A stretch of 64,000 nt of DNA from Rhodopseudomonas sp. BAL398 (GTDB lineage Bacteria; Pseudomonadota; Alphaproteobacteria; Rhizobiales; Xanthobacteraceae): the NCBI RefSeq assembly GCF_033001325.1, contig NZ_CP133111.1:744001-808000 (forward strand), given 5' to 3'. Shown piece by piece: positions 34,083-43,223 of the stretch. Within the stretch, counting starts at the first letter, position 1; every line of letters starts with the position of its first letter. The notes below the pieces were generated by a model. It was not told where the DNA came from. It saw nothing but the letters and a program-made list of their open reading frames with translations, and did no database searches. The position numbers were made by a program, and so were the translations under genes.

Positions 34083-35434
34083 CCGGTCTTGGAATCGCCG
34101 GCGGCCAGATACTGCTCGAGCCAGTGAATGTGGTAGTCGCCGTCGATGATCGAAGGCTCGCGGACCAGGGCGCGGAACAGCGGCAACGTGGTCTCGATGC
34201 CATCGACGACCATTTCGTCGAGCGAGCGGCGCAGCCGCATCAGGCATTCGGCGCGGGTCTTGCCGTGCACGATCAGCTTGCCGACCAGCGAGTCGTAATA
34301 GGGTGGGATCGTATAGCCCTGATAGACGGCGGAATCGATCCGGACCCCGAGACCGCCGGGCGGGTGATAGCGGGTGATCTTGCCGGGCGAGGGTCGGAAC
34401 GTCACCGGGCTCTCGGCATTGACGCGGCATTCGATGGCGTGACCGTTGAGCACGATCTCGTCCTGGGTGCAGGGCAGGTCGCCGCCGGCGGCGACGCGGA
34501 TCTGCTCCAGCACCAGATCGATCCCGGTGATCATCTCGGTCACCGGATGCTCGACCTGGATTCGGGTGTTCATTTCGATGAAGTAGAATTCGCCATCCTC
34601 GTAGAGGAATTCGATGGTGCCGACGCCGAGATACTGCATGTCCTGCATCGCCTTGGCGCAGATGCCGCCGATCCGGGCGCGGGCCTCCGCTGTCAGCACC
34701 GGGGAGGGGCCTTCCTCCCAGACCTTCTGGTGACGGCGCTGCAGCGAGCAGTCGCGTTCGCCCAGATGGATCGCGCCGCCGCGGCCGTCGCCCAGCACCT
34801 GGATCTCGATATGGCGCGGCTTCTGCAGATATTTCTCGAGATAGACCGAGGCGTCGCCGAACGCCGATTTGGCCTCGTTGCCGGCGGTCGACAGCGCCAG
34901 CATCAGGTCGTCGGCGGTCTGCGCCACCTTCATGCCGCGGCCGCCGCCGCCCGAGGCGGCCTTGACCAGCACCGGAAAGCCGATCGCCTGGCCGATCGCC
35001 ATGGCGTCGTCTTCGGGGCCAACCGCGCCTTCGGAACCCGGCACCACCGGAATGCCGAGCCGCTTGGCGGTCCGCTTGGCCTCGATCTTGTCGCCCATCA
35101 GCCGGATGTGTTCGGCCTTCGGGCCGATGAAATGCAGATTGTGCTCGGCGAGGATCTCGGCGAAGCGGGCGTTTTCCGACAGGAAGCCGTAACCGGGATG
35201 AACCGCGTCGGCGCCGGTGATCTCGCAGGCCGCCAGCAGCGCCGGGACGTTGAGATAGCTGTCCTTCGAGGCCGGCGGACCGATGCAGACGCTTTCATCG
35301 GCGAGCCGGACATGCATGGCGTCGGCGTCGGCGGTGGAATGCACCGCCACGGTGGCGATCCCGAGTTCCTTGCAGGCGCGCAGCACCCGGAGCGCGATCT
35401 CGCCGCGGTTGGCTATCAGGATCTTGTCGAACAT
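34079..35434 (-). CDS. accC: Acetyl-CoA carboxylase biotin carboxylase subunit
   Basis: 451 residues, the family length. N-terminal [23 protein letters not shown]-grasp motifs ([30 protein letters not shown]), [24 protein letters not shown]-type catalytic strand ([13 protein letters not shown]) and the C-terminal domain are all intact. It carboxylates the biotin of AccB at the expense of ATP and bicarbonate, the first step of fatty-acid synthesis. The ATG giving MFDK is chosen because the frame upstream is non-conserved. It follows accB by 126 bases. Confidence 0.97.
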   Translation of the reverse strand: MFDKILIANRGEIALRVLRACKELGIATVAVHSTADADAMHVRLADESVCIGPPASKDSYLNVPALLAACEITGADAVHPGYGFLSENARFAEILAEHNLHFIGPKAEHIRLMGDKIEAKRTAKRLGIPVVPGSEGAVGPEDDAMAIGQAIGFPVLVKAASGGGGRGMKVAQTADDLMLALSTAGNEAKSAFGDASVYLEKYLQKPRHIEIQVLGDGRGGAIHLGERDCSLQRRHQKVWEEGPSPVLTAEARARIGGICAKAMQDMQYLGVGTIEFLYEDGEFYFIEMNTRIQVEHPVTEMITGIDLVLEQIRVAAGGDLPCTQDEIVLNGHAIECRVNAESPVTFRPSPGKITRYHPPGGLGVRIDSAVYQGYTIPPYYDSLVGKLIVHGKTRAECLMRLRRSLDEMVVDGIETTLPLFRALVREPSIIDGDYHIHWLEQYLAAGDSKTG

Positions 35435-35560
35435 CGTCTCTGCCTTCTCCCGTCGCCCTGAGCTGCGAGCTGTCGCGCGCCTCGAAGGGGACGGTCTGTT
35501 GGGATTCATGATGTCGTCCCGAGCCGCCAGCGCCGGCGCTTCGGGACGACGCAGACGTGG

Positions 35561-36055
35561 TTATTCGATCACGACCAGCGGTTCGCCGAATTCGACCGGC
35601 TGGCCGTCCTCGACCAGGATCTGGGTCACGGTGCCGGCGCGCGGCGACGGAATCTGATTCATCGTCTTCATCGCCTCGATGATCAGCAGCGTTTCGCCGG
35701 CGGCGACCTTGTTGCCGACCTCGACGAACGGCTTGGCGCCGGGCTCCGAGGCCCAATACACCGTGCCGACCATCGGCGACGGCACCACGCCGGGATGTTT
35801 GGAGATGTCGGCGACCGGCGCCGGCACCGCGGCGCTCGCGATCCCGGGGGGCTGATAGCCGGCCGGCATCGCAGCGTTGATGCTGACATTGCGGGCGACC
35901 CGGACCCGCAACCCGGCGCGTTCGATCTCGATCTCGGTCAGATTGGTCTCGTCGAGCAGCAACGCGAGATCACGGATCAGCGCGTGGTCGGCAACCGCTT
36001 TGGTATCGGTCGCTTTGGGCTTCGCGGCTGGCTTGTCTTCAGGCGGGCGGGCCAT
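35561..36055 (-). CDS. accB: Acetyl-CoA carboxylase biotin carboxyl carrier protein
   Basis: 164 residues. The C-terminal biotinyl domain carries the biotin-accepting Lys in [16 protein letters not shown], preceded by [20 protein letters not shown]. The N-terminal third ([20 protein letters not shown]) is typical, followed by an Ala/Pro linker. It carries the carboxybiotin between AccC and the carboxyltransferase. Gene order aroQ - accB - accC on the minus strand is the standard alphaproteobacterial arrangement. Confidence 0.96.
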   Translation of the reverse strand: MARPPEDKPAAKPKATDTKAVADHALIRDLALLLDETNLTEIEIERAGLRVRVARNVSINAAMPAGYQPPGIASAAVPAPVADISKHPGVVPSPMVGTVYWASEPGAKPFVEVGNKVAAGETLLIIEAMKTMNQIPSPRAGTVTQILVEDGQPVEFGEPLVVIE

Positions 36056-36094
36056 ATTCTTTAATCCAAACGTTGGTGGGTGAAGGGCGCGGGG

Positions 36095-36604
36095 TCAGGC
36101 TTTGGCGCCGGCGCCGATTTTTGCGGCCAGGCCCGTAATGGCGAGCCGGTAGCCGTCGATGCCGAAGCCGCACAGGCTGGCAAAGGCGGCTTTCGCGATG
36201 AAAGAGTGATGACGGAAAGCGTCGCGGGCGTAAACATTGGAGACGTGAACCTCGATGGCCGGGATCTGCACCGCCACCAGGGCGTCGTGCAGCGCGATCG
36301 AGGTATGGGTGTAACCGCCGGCATTGAGCACGATGCCGACCGCCTTGCCGGCATGGGCCTCGTGGATCCAGTCGATCAACTCGCCTTCATGGTTGGATTG
36401 CCGGCATAGCGCGGTGAGACCGAACCGTTCCGCGGTCTCCGCGCACAATTTGTCGACATCGGCGAGGGTGGCGCGGCCGTAGACCTCCGGCTCCCTGGTC
36501 CCGAGCAGATTCAGGTTCGGGCCATTGAGGACATAGACTGTCCTGGGACCGGCTGTCTCGGGACCGACTGTCTGTGGAATTGGATTCGGATTGATGTTGG
36601 GCAT
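36095..36604 (-). CDS. aroQ: Type II 3-dehydroquinate dehydratase
   Basis: 169 residues. Motifs: [21 protein letters not shown] (catalytic Tyr), [32 protein letters not shown] and [17 protein letters not shown] (catalytic His), all standard. The enzyme makes 3-dehydroshikimate in the shikimate pathway. The chosen ATG (36602-36604) has GGAAGG upstream; it leaves a 20-residue N-terminal extension with a small tandem repeat ([10 protein letters not shown]). AroQ usually begins near the VYVLNGPN segment. It heads the aroQ-accB-accC run. Confidence 0.95.
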   Translation of the reverse strand: MPNINPNPIPQTVGPETAGPRTVYVLNGPNLNLLGTREPEVYGRATLADVDKLCAETAERFGLTALCRQSNHEGELIDWIHEAHAGKAVGIVLNAGGYTHTSIALHDALVAVQIPAIEVHVSNVYARDAFRHHSFIAKAAFASLCGFGIDGYRLAITGLAAKIGAGAKA

Positions 36605-37344
36605 CCCGCCTTCCGGCAATGTCTGCAATGGGTTCGCGGCGGAAGCGCCGCCTGGGCCAATCCAAATGCCGATGGATGCTCGGATTCGGACGAGATCGCC
36701 TAGCTGCGGGGTTTATAGGTAACCTCGCGGCGAAGGGGAAGCCTCAAGACGTTCAGACAGCGGTTGAATCGGCTCACGCGATGCGCCCGCTGGACAGGCC
36801 AAGGCACGGATAAGGCGCGGAATTTGCGCGTCACCCCGCTTGGCCGCGAGGCCTCGGCGCCGCGGGGCGTCCTCGTCAGTTGGTCTAACCACGCCGGCTT
36901 CGGCCAAACCGAGTGGCTGGCCGAGCTCGGGGCGCTGCTGCTGCACGCGGCCCACCTGCGGTCATCAGTGGACCCGCGCGCCGCGAACCGGAGGCGTCGT
37001 CGCGCTGGGCCCTCATGGCGCGGCTGCGGGCCTGGGCGGTGGGGCCGGAACCGCGGCCGGTTTCGCGGGCAATGGCCGGGCGCCGCGGGACTCAAGGGAC
37101 TATTGAAATCGCCTGGCGATAAGTTCCCTGTTCCATTCGCTCGCGATCACCAATGATTATTGCGTTGCGTCGGGCCTGTCGCGCGCATCGCGCCGGACTG
37201 GAGCTTGCGGCGCTTGCGAAGCCATCGGCGAGCTCGTTGAACGGCAAGAATAATCACGACTTCAGCGACTGGTTCGTCTAGGTTATTGTCAAGGACGACC
37301 TATGTATGAGAGCAACGAATGGTGTAACACCCGGGAGAAGCGTC
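36605..37344. other. 740-base gap without a supportable gene
   Basis: Several short open frames occur on both strands, but none has an RBS plus family-like composition. The stretch 36840-37110 is very GC-rich. The segment near 37110-37135 (GATAAGTTCCCTGTTCCATT) resembles non-coding sequence that recurs in rhizobial genomes (recollection, unverified). The leader of the small protein at 37345 occupies the right end. Confidence 0.4.
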
Positions 37345-37557
37345 ATGGCTCGCTACGTGGTGCGGTTTATGAAGGACATTCTCGGAGAGAATGGAAGGCA
37401 GGCCGAGATCTGCCAGAGCCTGCTCGAGATCGAGGCTGCTAATAGCGGAGACGCGACCGAGCTGGCCAAGAAGAAGTTCTGCGAAAAGCAGCGGGTCAAG
37501 GAGTGGTCGCTCCATGCCGACCGGGTCCAAGTTGCCGAGACCGAGTTTCCGTCGTAG
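37345..37557 (+). CDS. Small conserved-type protein of unknown function
   Basis: 70 residues, starting MARYVVRFMKDILGENGRQA, with GGGAGAAG before the ATG. Composition is highly charged and helical (LLEIEAANSGDATELAKKKF, CEKQRVKEWSLHADR); no signal peptide or membrane segment. The balanced codon use and good RBS make it a real gene. I do not recognise a domain. Confidence 0.7.
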   Translation: MARYVVRFMKDILGENGRQAEICQSLLEIEAANSGDATELAKKKFCEKQRVKEWSLHADRVQVAETEFPS

Positions 37558-37770
37558 CGCGCGCCCCGATTGATCGCTCGACCGTGAAGGTCGCGATCAA
37601 CCCTCCTGTCCTGCCCCGCAAGCCGGCCACATTGCTGCTTCGCCGGCGAGGTGAGGCCGATCGTTCTAGTTCCCCCCGCGTTTGATAGACCGATCCGGGC
37701 GGCCCGTGCGGCCTGCGCCCAAACGGGCGCAGACGTTGCGTGGCATATCCGACTTTGCGAGACCTGATGC

Positions 37771-38538
37771 TCAGCAGGCCGCCTTGCCGCAGCGGGCCAT
37801 GCCGACCTTTTCCTTCAGCGTGTCGAGGCCGACCGCGCCGACCACGACCTGCTTGCCGATCACATAGCTCGGCGTGCCGTTCATGCCCATCGCTTCGGCG
37901 AGCTTGAAATTCTCCTCGATGGTGGCGCGCACTTCGGGGCTGGAGAAATCCTTTTCCAGCTTCGCCATGTCGAGTCCGGCCTCCTTGGCGGCGGCCATCG
38001 CATGGGCCTTGTCGGCCTGGCCGCGACCGCCGAGCAGTTTCTGATGGAAGGCGAGATATTTCTCACCCGTGGGATCCTGCATCCGCACCGCGACCGCGAC
38101 CTGCGCGGCCTCGACCGAGCCGGGCCCGAGCACCGGGAATTCCTTCAGCACGACCTTCAGCTTGGGATCGGACTTCATCAGCGTCAGCATGTCGTTCATC
38201 GCGCGCTTGCAGTAGCCGCAATTGTAATCGAAGAACTCGACCAGGGTGACGTCGCCATTTTTGTTGCCGATGGTGACGCCGCGCGGCGAGTCGAAGATGG
38301 TCTTGGCATTCTCGCTGATCGCGGATTGATGCTTTTCGGCCTCGGCGGCGGCCTGGCGCTTGCTCAATTCGGCCGACACTTCCTCCAGAATCTCCGGATG
38401 GGTCAGCAGGTAGTTCTTGACGATGCTTTCGATCTGGCCGCGCTGACCGTCGGTAAATTGTTGCGCCGAGGCGGCCTGTGGCGCGCCGACGGCGGCGAGC
38501 GCGAACAGGGCGGCGGCGAGCAGGCGAAGCGAAGGCAT
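37771..38538 (-). CDS. Periplasmic DsbA-family thiol:disulfide oxidoreductase
   Basis: 255 residues. Signal peptide (LRLLAAALFALAAVGAPQAA), a helical N-terminal segment of about 70 residues (FTDGQRGQIESIVKNYLL...) typical of the Com1/DsbA-like subgroup, then a thioredoxin fold with active site CGYC (FFDYNCGYCKRAMNDM) and cis-Pro loop (NGTPSYVIGKQVVVGAV). It should catalyse disulfide formation or isomerisation in the periplasm. A second Cys pair (ARCGKAAC) ends the protein. AAGGGA precedes the ATG. Confidence 0.92.
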   Translation of the reverse strand: MPSLRLLAAALFALAAVGAPQAASAQQFTDGQRGQIESIVKNYLLTHPEILEEVSAELSKRQAAAEAEKHQSAISENAKTIFDSPRGVTIGNKNGDVTLVEFFDYNCGYCKRAMNDMLTLMKSDPKLKVVLKEFPVLGPGSVEAAQVAVAVRMQDPTGEKYLAFHQKLLGGRGQADKAHAMAAAKEAGLDMAKLEKDFSSPEVRATIEENFKLAEAMGMNGTPSYVIGKQVVVGAVGLDTLKEKVGMARCGKAAC

Positions 38539-38768
38539 GGGCGATTCCCTTGGGGCAGGTGGGTTTGCTGAAACGAACGCGGTTCGGAACCTGCATAGCG
38601 GTTCTGCCGACGGAATACGTGTAATTTATGAACACGATTCGGTCAGCCGAAATGGCCCGGCGATCGATGTTGCAGCGCATCAGGCATTGCGGCTTCGAGG
38701 CCTAAGGCATCGAAGCCGCAATCGGCGGCATCAAACCGGCTGGCCAACAGGTGGCCAGGCGTGGAGCG

Positions 38769-39398
38769 CTACTTGACGCTGGTCAGGCGCAGATAGGGGC
38801 GCGGCTCGTCCCAGCCTTGCGGGAAGGCCTTGACCGCGGCGTCGCCGGTGATCGACAGCGGAATGATCACCTTGTCGCCGGGACGCCAGTCCGCCGGCAT
38901 GGCCACCTTCTCGCGGTCGGCCAGCTGCAGCGCGTCGATGACGCGCAGGATCTCATCGAAATTGCGCCCGACATTCATCGGATAGGTCATGGTCAGGCGG
39001 ATCTTGTGCTTCGGATCGATGATGAATACCGAGCGCACCGCGGCGGTATCGCTCTGGCTCGGGTGGATCATGTCATAGAGCTTGGCGACCTTGAGCTCCT
39101 TGTCGGCGACGATCGGAAATTGCAGGTCGGTCTTCTGGGTATCGTTGACGTCGTCGATCCACTTCAGGTGCTCCGCCACCGTATCGGTCGACAGGCCGAG
39201 CGGCTTGGTGTTGCGCGCGGCGAATTGCTGCGCGAGCTTGGCGGTTCTGCCCATTTCGGTGGTGCAGACCGGCGTGAAATCGGCCGGGTGGCTGAAGAAG
39301 AACACCCAGGAATCCGCGGCCCAGGCGTGGAACGAGATCTCACCCTTGGTGGTGGGAACGGTAAAGTCGGGCGCGGTGTCGCCGATATGAAGGGACAT
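38769..39398 (-). CDS. 1-Cys peroxiredoxin (Prx6 type)
   Basis: 209 residues. Peroxidatic Cys in FFSHPADFTPVCTTEMGRTA (PxxxTxxC), conserved Arg in AVRSVFIIDPKHKIRLTMTY, and the C-terminal dimer-forming domain (PMNVGRNFDEILRVIDALQL) that defines the Prx6 group. No other Cys is present, so it depends on an external thiol. It reduces hydrogen peroxide and organic hydroperoxides in the cytoplasm. The ATG at 39398 gives MSLHIGDTAPDFTVP, the family start; the frame extends 18 codons further. Confidence 0.95.
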   Translation of the reverse strand: MSLHIGDTAPDFTVPTTKGEISFHAWAADSWVFFFSHPADFTPVCTTEMGRTAKLAQQFAARNTKPLGLSTDTVAEHLKWIDDVNDTQKTDLQFPIVADKELKVAKLYDMIHPSQSDTAAVRSVFIIDPKHKIRLTMTYPMNVGRNFDEILRVIDALQLADREKVAMPADWRPGDKVIIPLSITGDAAVKAFPQGWDEPRPYLRLTSVK

Positions 39399-39782
39399 AG
39401 GTAATCTACTCCTGATGGTTCGATGGAAGCCGCACCAGATCGCGGGGTGCAAGCCTCAAACTGGCTGGGAAAGCGCAGCATGATCTGGAGTCGTGGAGGG
39501 TGTCTTGACCGGGGTCAAGCGAGATGTCGGTCCTGACAGCCATGCGCAGCAATCTTGCGGCGGGGGCCTATGCGGGCCTGCGTACGAGCGGTTAGCCCGT
39601 CATCTCGGCAACGGTAAATGCGCCCAATCAACCGTCATCATCAGTCTTCGCCGCGCGACCGGAATCGTGGTTCGATTCCGCCGCGCGGCTTGCAATTATG
39701 CCGAATCTTTCACAGTCGGAACACGGCGTAAGGCGCCTTCACGGTTTCGAGTGGATCGCTCGATCGCTCGAAGCCGATCTTG
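39399..39782. other. Intergenic region with one large hairpin
   Basis: No supportable gene. It holds a strong imperfect palindrome at 39650-39689 (separate entry), and the left part contains the peroxiredoxin leader with AGGAG. Confidence 0.45.
39650..39689. repeat. Long hairpin GCCGCGCG-CGGAATCG / CGATTCCG-CGCGCGGC
   Basis: Two consecutive 8-bp stems, interrupted only by AC on one side and C on the other, with a five-base loop (TGGTT). There is no T run, so a simple terminator is unlikely; it could be a REP-like repeat, a protein-binding palindrome or part of an RNA structure. Confidence 0.6.
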
Positions 39783-40184
39783 TTATGGGCACGGGTGACG
39801 GTTGCCGTCATAGCCCAGATAGGTGCCGCTTCGCGGATCGTAGGATTTGTAACGCTGCAGGCAATACTCCACTGCGTTGTTCCGCTCGGCTTGACCAGCC
39901 GCGATCGCGCCGCCGACCATCGCCGCGCCGAGCCCGAGGCCGATCGCCGCGCCGACGCCCGGGCCGCCCCAGCCGCGTCCGCGACCCCGACCACCCCAGC
40001 CGCGTCCACGGCCGCGCCCACCCCAACCGCGTCCACGCTGGGCATGCGCTGCGGTGACGCCGGCAGTCATGACGGCGCCGGTCGTGGCGATCAAGCTGAG
40101 TCCGTAGACTGCCAGCAGCACGCCGCTCGCCAGCACGCGGGTAATTGCCTTGCGAATCGAACCCTTTGATTTTTCAACTGCCAT
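39783..40184 (-). CDS. BA14K-family exported protein with Arg-Gly repeats
   Basis: 133 residues from the ATG at 40182-40184 (GGAAAGG upstream; an in-frame TTG lies five codons earlier). A long N-terminal signal region (ITRVLASGVLLAVYGLSLIA) precedes GRGWGGRGRGR-type repeats, a glycine-zipper-like segment (GVGAAIGLGLGAAMVGGAIA), and the C-terminal module CLQRYKSYDPRSGTYLGYDG ending HPCP. Third BA14K paralogue of the window. Confidence 0.8.
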   Translation of the reverse strand: MAVEKSKGSIRKAITRVLASGVLLAVYGLSLIATTGAVMTAGVTAAHAQRGRGWGGRGRGRGWGGRGRGRGWGGPGVGAAIGLGLGAAMVGGAIAAGQAERNNAVEYCLQRYKSYDPRSGTYLGYDGNRHPCP

Positions 40185-40382
40185 ATTGCGCCTTTCCAAT
40201 TCATTGTTGCCGATGACCCAGCAAAACCTATGCAGTCATCAATTTCAAACAAGAACATGACGATCCAGAATGAACCGTGACTTGGATCACCTTATAATTC
40301 TCAGGTGAACGCGGCGCTTTCAAGGAAAAGCCGCTTTTGCGACCCAATTTTTGAATGTCGTGACACTTCTGCGGTGCAGCGA

Positions 40383-41819
40383 TTAATTTTTCCCCGGCGG
40401 CTTGGCTGCGACAATGTCGTCGGCCTTGACCCAGCCCGGCGAGCCGATCGCGAATCGAGTCTTGGCGCGGGCGGCCAGCTCGCGCGCGGTCTTGTTGTCG
40501 CCGCGCAGGAACGCCGCTTGCGCCGACGCCAGATCGGCCTCGGCATAGTCGCCTTTGCGGCCATAGGCCATCGCCAGTTGTGCATAGCCAAGCGGCGCCT
40601 CGGTCTCGCGCGCCAGCGCGGCACGCAGAATCCGGATCGCCTCGTCGCTGTTGGCCTTGTTGTTGGTGGCGACCAGCGCTTGACCCAACAGCATCTCGAT
40701 CAGCGGCGCACCGTGCGACAGCGTCACCGCCTTGCGCAGCGGCGCGATCGCCTCCGCGGGCTTGCCGCCTTCGAGCAGCGCCTGGCCGCGCAACTCGTAG
40801 AAATAGGGATTGTTCGGTTCGCTCCGGATCAATGAATCGATCTGCCCGATCGCGGCGCGCGGATCGCCATGCAGATAGCTGGCGATCGCGCGCGCATAGC
40901 GGGCGGGTAGCGAGGTGTCGGAGGGCGGATAGCGCCGGTACACGGTTTCGGGCCGCTCCATGAAGCCGGAGGTCTTGGCGCGCATCATGTCGTGGCGCAG
41001 CTGCAGCGCCGGATCGTCCATCTTGTCCCAAAAGCGGCTGGAGCGGGCGATGCCCTCGAGCGCGGCGACGCGTTCGGCCGGCATCGGATGCGACTGCACG
41101 TAGGGGTCGGCGCCGCGCGCGGAGAACAGGCTTTCATCGGTGAAGCGCTTGAAGGTCTCGTACATGCCCTTGGCGGATTGCCCGGTGGCGGTGAGGAAGC
41201 GGACACCGGCGCGGTCGGCGTTTTCTTCCTGCTGGCGCTGATAGGACAACAGCGTGCGGCGGATCGCTTCCTGCGGCGCGGCGATCGCGGCGGCGCCGGC
41301 TTCGCCGAGGCCGCTATTGGAGCCGCTCCTGGAACCGGCCACCATGGCGCCGACGCCCAGCAGCATCGCCACGATCATCTGGGTCTGCGCCCGCGCCAAT
41401 TGCAGCCGCAGCTTCGACAGATGGCCGCCGGCGAGATGGCCGGTCTCGTGCGCCAGCACGCCGATCAGCTGATTGGGGGTCTGTGATTGCAGCAGCGCGC
41501 CGTAATTGACGAAAATCCGGTGGCCGTCGGCGACGAAGGCGTTGAACGCGCTGTTGTTGATGATCGCCACCTGGATGTTCTGCTTTTCGAGGCCGGCAGC
41601 GCGCAGGATCGGTCGCGTGTAATCGCGCAGCAATTGCTCGATTTCGGTGTCGCGCAGCAGCGACGGTCCGCTGGCCTGCTGAGCCAGCGCGGGAACCGGC
41701 GCGATGATCAGCGCCGCGGCGACCACCAGCGCGGTCAGTTGCGACAGCTTCTGCGATAGCTTCGCGCGTAGCGTTTTGCGCAGCCGGTGACGGGAGTGTT
41801 CAAAGAGGGCTTTAAGCAT
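40383..41819 (-). CDS. M48 metalloprotease with TPR repeats (BepA-like)
   Basis: 478 residues. A signal segment (LTALVVAAALIIAPVPALAQ) leads to an M48 zinc protease domain with the HExxH motif in IGVLAHETGHLAGGH and the third ligand region in EENADRAGVRFLTATG. TPR-like helices fill the C-terminal half (about 310-460: YFYELRGQALLEGGKPAEAI). BepA-type proteins act in the periplasm in quality control of outer-membrane proteins such as LptD. The start has no strong SD; the frame extends to 41942, but the ATG at 41819 precedes the basic region of the signal. Confidence 0.92.
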   Translation of the reverse strand: MLKALFEHSRHRLRKTLRAKLSQKLSQLTALVVAAALIIAPVPALAQQASGPSLLRDTEIEQLLRDYTRPILRAAGLEKQNIQVAIINNSAFNAFVADGHRIFVNYGALLQSQTPNQLIGVLAHETGHLAGGHLSKLRLQLARAQTQMIVAMLLGVGAMVAGSRSGSNSGLGEAGAAAIAAPQEAIRRTLLSYQRQQEENADRAGVRFLTATGQSAKGMYETFKRFTDESLFSARGADPYVQSHPMPAERVAALEGIARSSRFWDKMDDPALQLRHDMMRAKTSGFMERPETVYRRYPPSDTSLPARYARAIASYLHGDPRAAIGQIDSLIRSEPNNPYFYELRGQALLEGGKPAEAIAPLRKAVTLSHGAPLIEMLLGQALVATNNKANSDEAIRILRAALARETEAPLGYAQLAMAYGRKGDYAEADLASAQAAFLRGDNKTARELAARAKTRFAIGSPGWVKADDIVAAKPPGKN

Positions 41820-41926
41820 TGGCCATCGGTGCAAGAGGGCGTATCCCTGCTCGGAATGACGATAGCGGCATCGGTGCGGCGTCCGCCGCATCTTTGCCGG
41901 TGCAAAGCCGGGGATAGCAGATTTCG

Positions 41927-43135
41927 ATGCTCGATGCGACACTGACCAAGCGCGCGCGCGACCTGATGGCGGCGTCGGCGCGCAGCGATGTTCCGGCCTT
42001 CATGGTGATGGACGTGATGGCGGCGGCGGAAAAAATCGAAGCCGCCGGCGGCCATGTCATTCACATGGAAGTCGGCCAGCCGGCGGCGCCGGCGCCGCGC
42101 ACCGCGATCGCCGCCACCCATGCGGCGCTCGATGGCGGCCGGATCGATTACACCTCGGCGCTGGGATTGCCGTCGCTGCGGGCGCGAATCGCTCGGCATT
42201 ATCGCGAGGCCTATGGCTGCGCGGTCGATCCGGCGAGGATCGTCGTCACCACGGGATCATCGGGGGCCTTCATCCTCGGCTTCCTGTCGCTGTTCGAACC
42301 CGGCGACCGGGTCGCGGTCACGGTGCCGGGCTATCCGCCGTATCGCCATATCCTGACCGCGCTGGGCTGCGAGCCGGTGCTGATCGAGACCCATGGCGAA
42401 ACCCGCCACGCCCTGACCGGCGAGGCGCTGCTGGCGGCGCATCGCAAGACGCCGCTGAAGGGCGTGCTGATCGCCAGCCCCGCCAACCCGACCGGCACGA
42501 TGATGACACGGCCGGCGTTGACCGAGCTGATCGCGATCGCCGAGCGCGAAGGCATCCGCTTCATCTCCGACGAAATCTATCACGGGCTCGACTACGCATT
42601 TCCGGCGGTGACCGCGGCGGAATTGTCGCCGAACGCGGTGGTGATCAATTCGTTCTCGAAATATTTCTGCATGACCGGCTGGCGGGTCGGATGGATGATC
42701 GTCCCCGAAGCGCTGGCACGTCCGATCGAACGGCTGCAGCAAAATCTGTCGATCTCGGTGCCGACGCTGTCGCAGATCGCCGCCGAAGCGGCATTTGATG
42801 GCCGCGACGAGATGGAGGCGGTCAAGCACGGTTATGAGGCCAACCGCCGGATTTTGATCGAGGGCCTGCCGCAGGCCGGGCTCGGTGATTTCCTGCCCGC
42901 CGACGGCGCGTTCTATCTCTACGCCGACGTCTCGAAATTCACCGACGACAGTTTTGAATTCACCAAGCGGATGTTGCAGGAGGCGCATGTCGCCGCCACT
43001 CCGGGAGTCGACTTCGATCCGGTTCGTGGCCGCGCCTATGTGCGGTTCTCCTATGCCCGCTCGGCGCAGGACATGCGCGACGCGGTGGACCGCATCACCC
43101 GCTGGCTCGGAAAGGGCGGCATGTCACATCGCTGA
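41927..43135 (+). CDS. Class I/II pyridoxal-phosphate aminotransferase
   Basis: 402 residues. The PLP-binding Lys is in NSFSKYFCMTGWRVGWM; other family motifs are HMEVGQPAAPAP, IDYTSALGLPSLR, LIASPANPTGTMM (Asn) and RFISDEIYHGLDY (Asp, Tyr), and the substrate-carboxylate Arg in VRFSYARS. It belongs to the aspartate/aromatic aminotransferase fold I group; substrate not determined. It is divergent from the M48 gene with about 107 bases between them. Confidence 0.93.
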   Translation: MLDATLTKRARDLMAASARSDVPAFMVMDVMAAAEKIEAAGGHVIHMEVGQPAAPAPRTAIAATHAALDGGRIDYTSALGLPSLRARIARHYREAYGCAVDPARIVVTTGSSGAFILGFLSLFEPGDRVAVTVPGYPPYRHILTALGCEPVLIETHGETRHALTGEALLAAHRKTPLKGVLIASPANPTGTMMTRPALTELIAIAEREGIRFISDEIYHGLDYAFPAVTAAELSPNAVVINSFSKYFCMTGWRVGWMIVPEALARPIERLQQNLSISVPTLSQIAAEAAFDGRDEMEAVKHGYEANRRILIEGLPQAGLGDFLPADGAFYLYADVSKFTDDSFEFTKRMLQEAHVAATPGVDFDPVRGRAYVRFSYARSAQDMRDAVDRITRWLGKGGMSHR

Positions 43136-43223
43136 TCTGCCCAGTATGCGGGCTTGCGCGGGGGTCTTGTTCGCCGCTATAGGCTGGCACAACCACCGGG
43201 CGATCGCCTTCAGGAGACATCCC

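Noticed and set aside
36764-37156. 130-residue frame in the gap after aroQ
   Set aside because: Arg/Gly-rich, no RBS, no recognisable family; treated as non-coding.
39640-39700. tRNA fragment suggested by GGTTCGATTCC
   Set aside because: The T-loop-like sequence is part of a long hairpin; no acceptor stem, D-arm or anticodon arm can be built around it.
43136-43223. BioR operator upstream of bioY
   Set aside because: Only a partial CTATAG core is visible, not a TTATMKATAA-type site.
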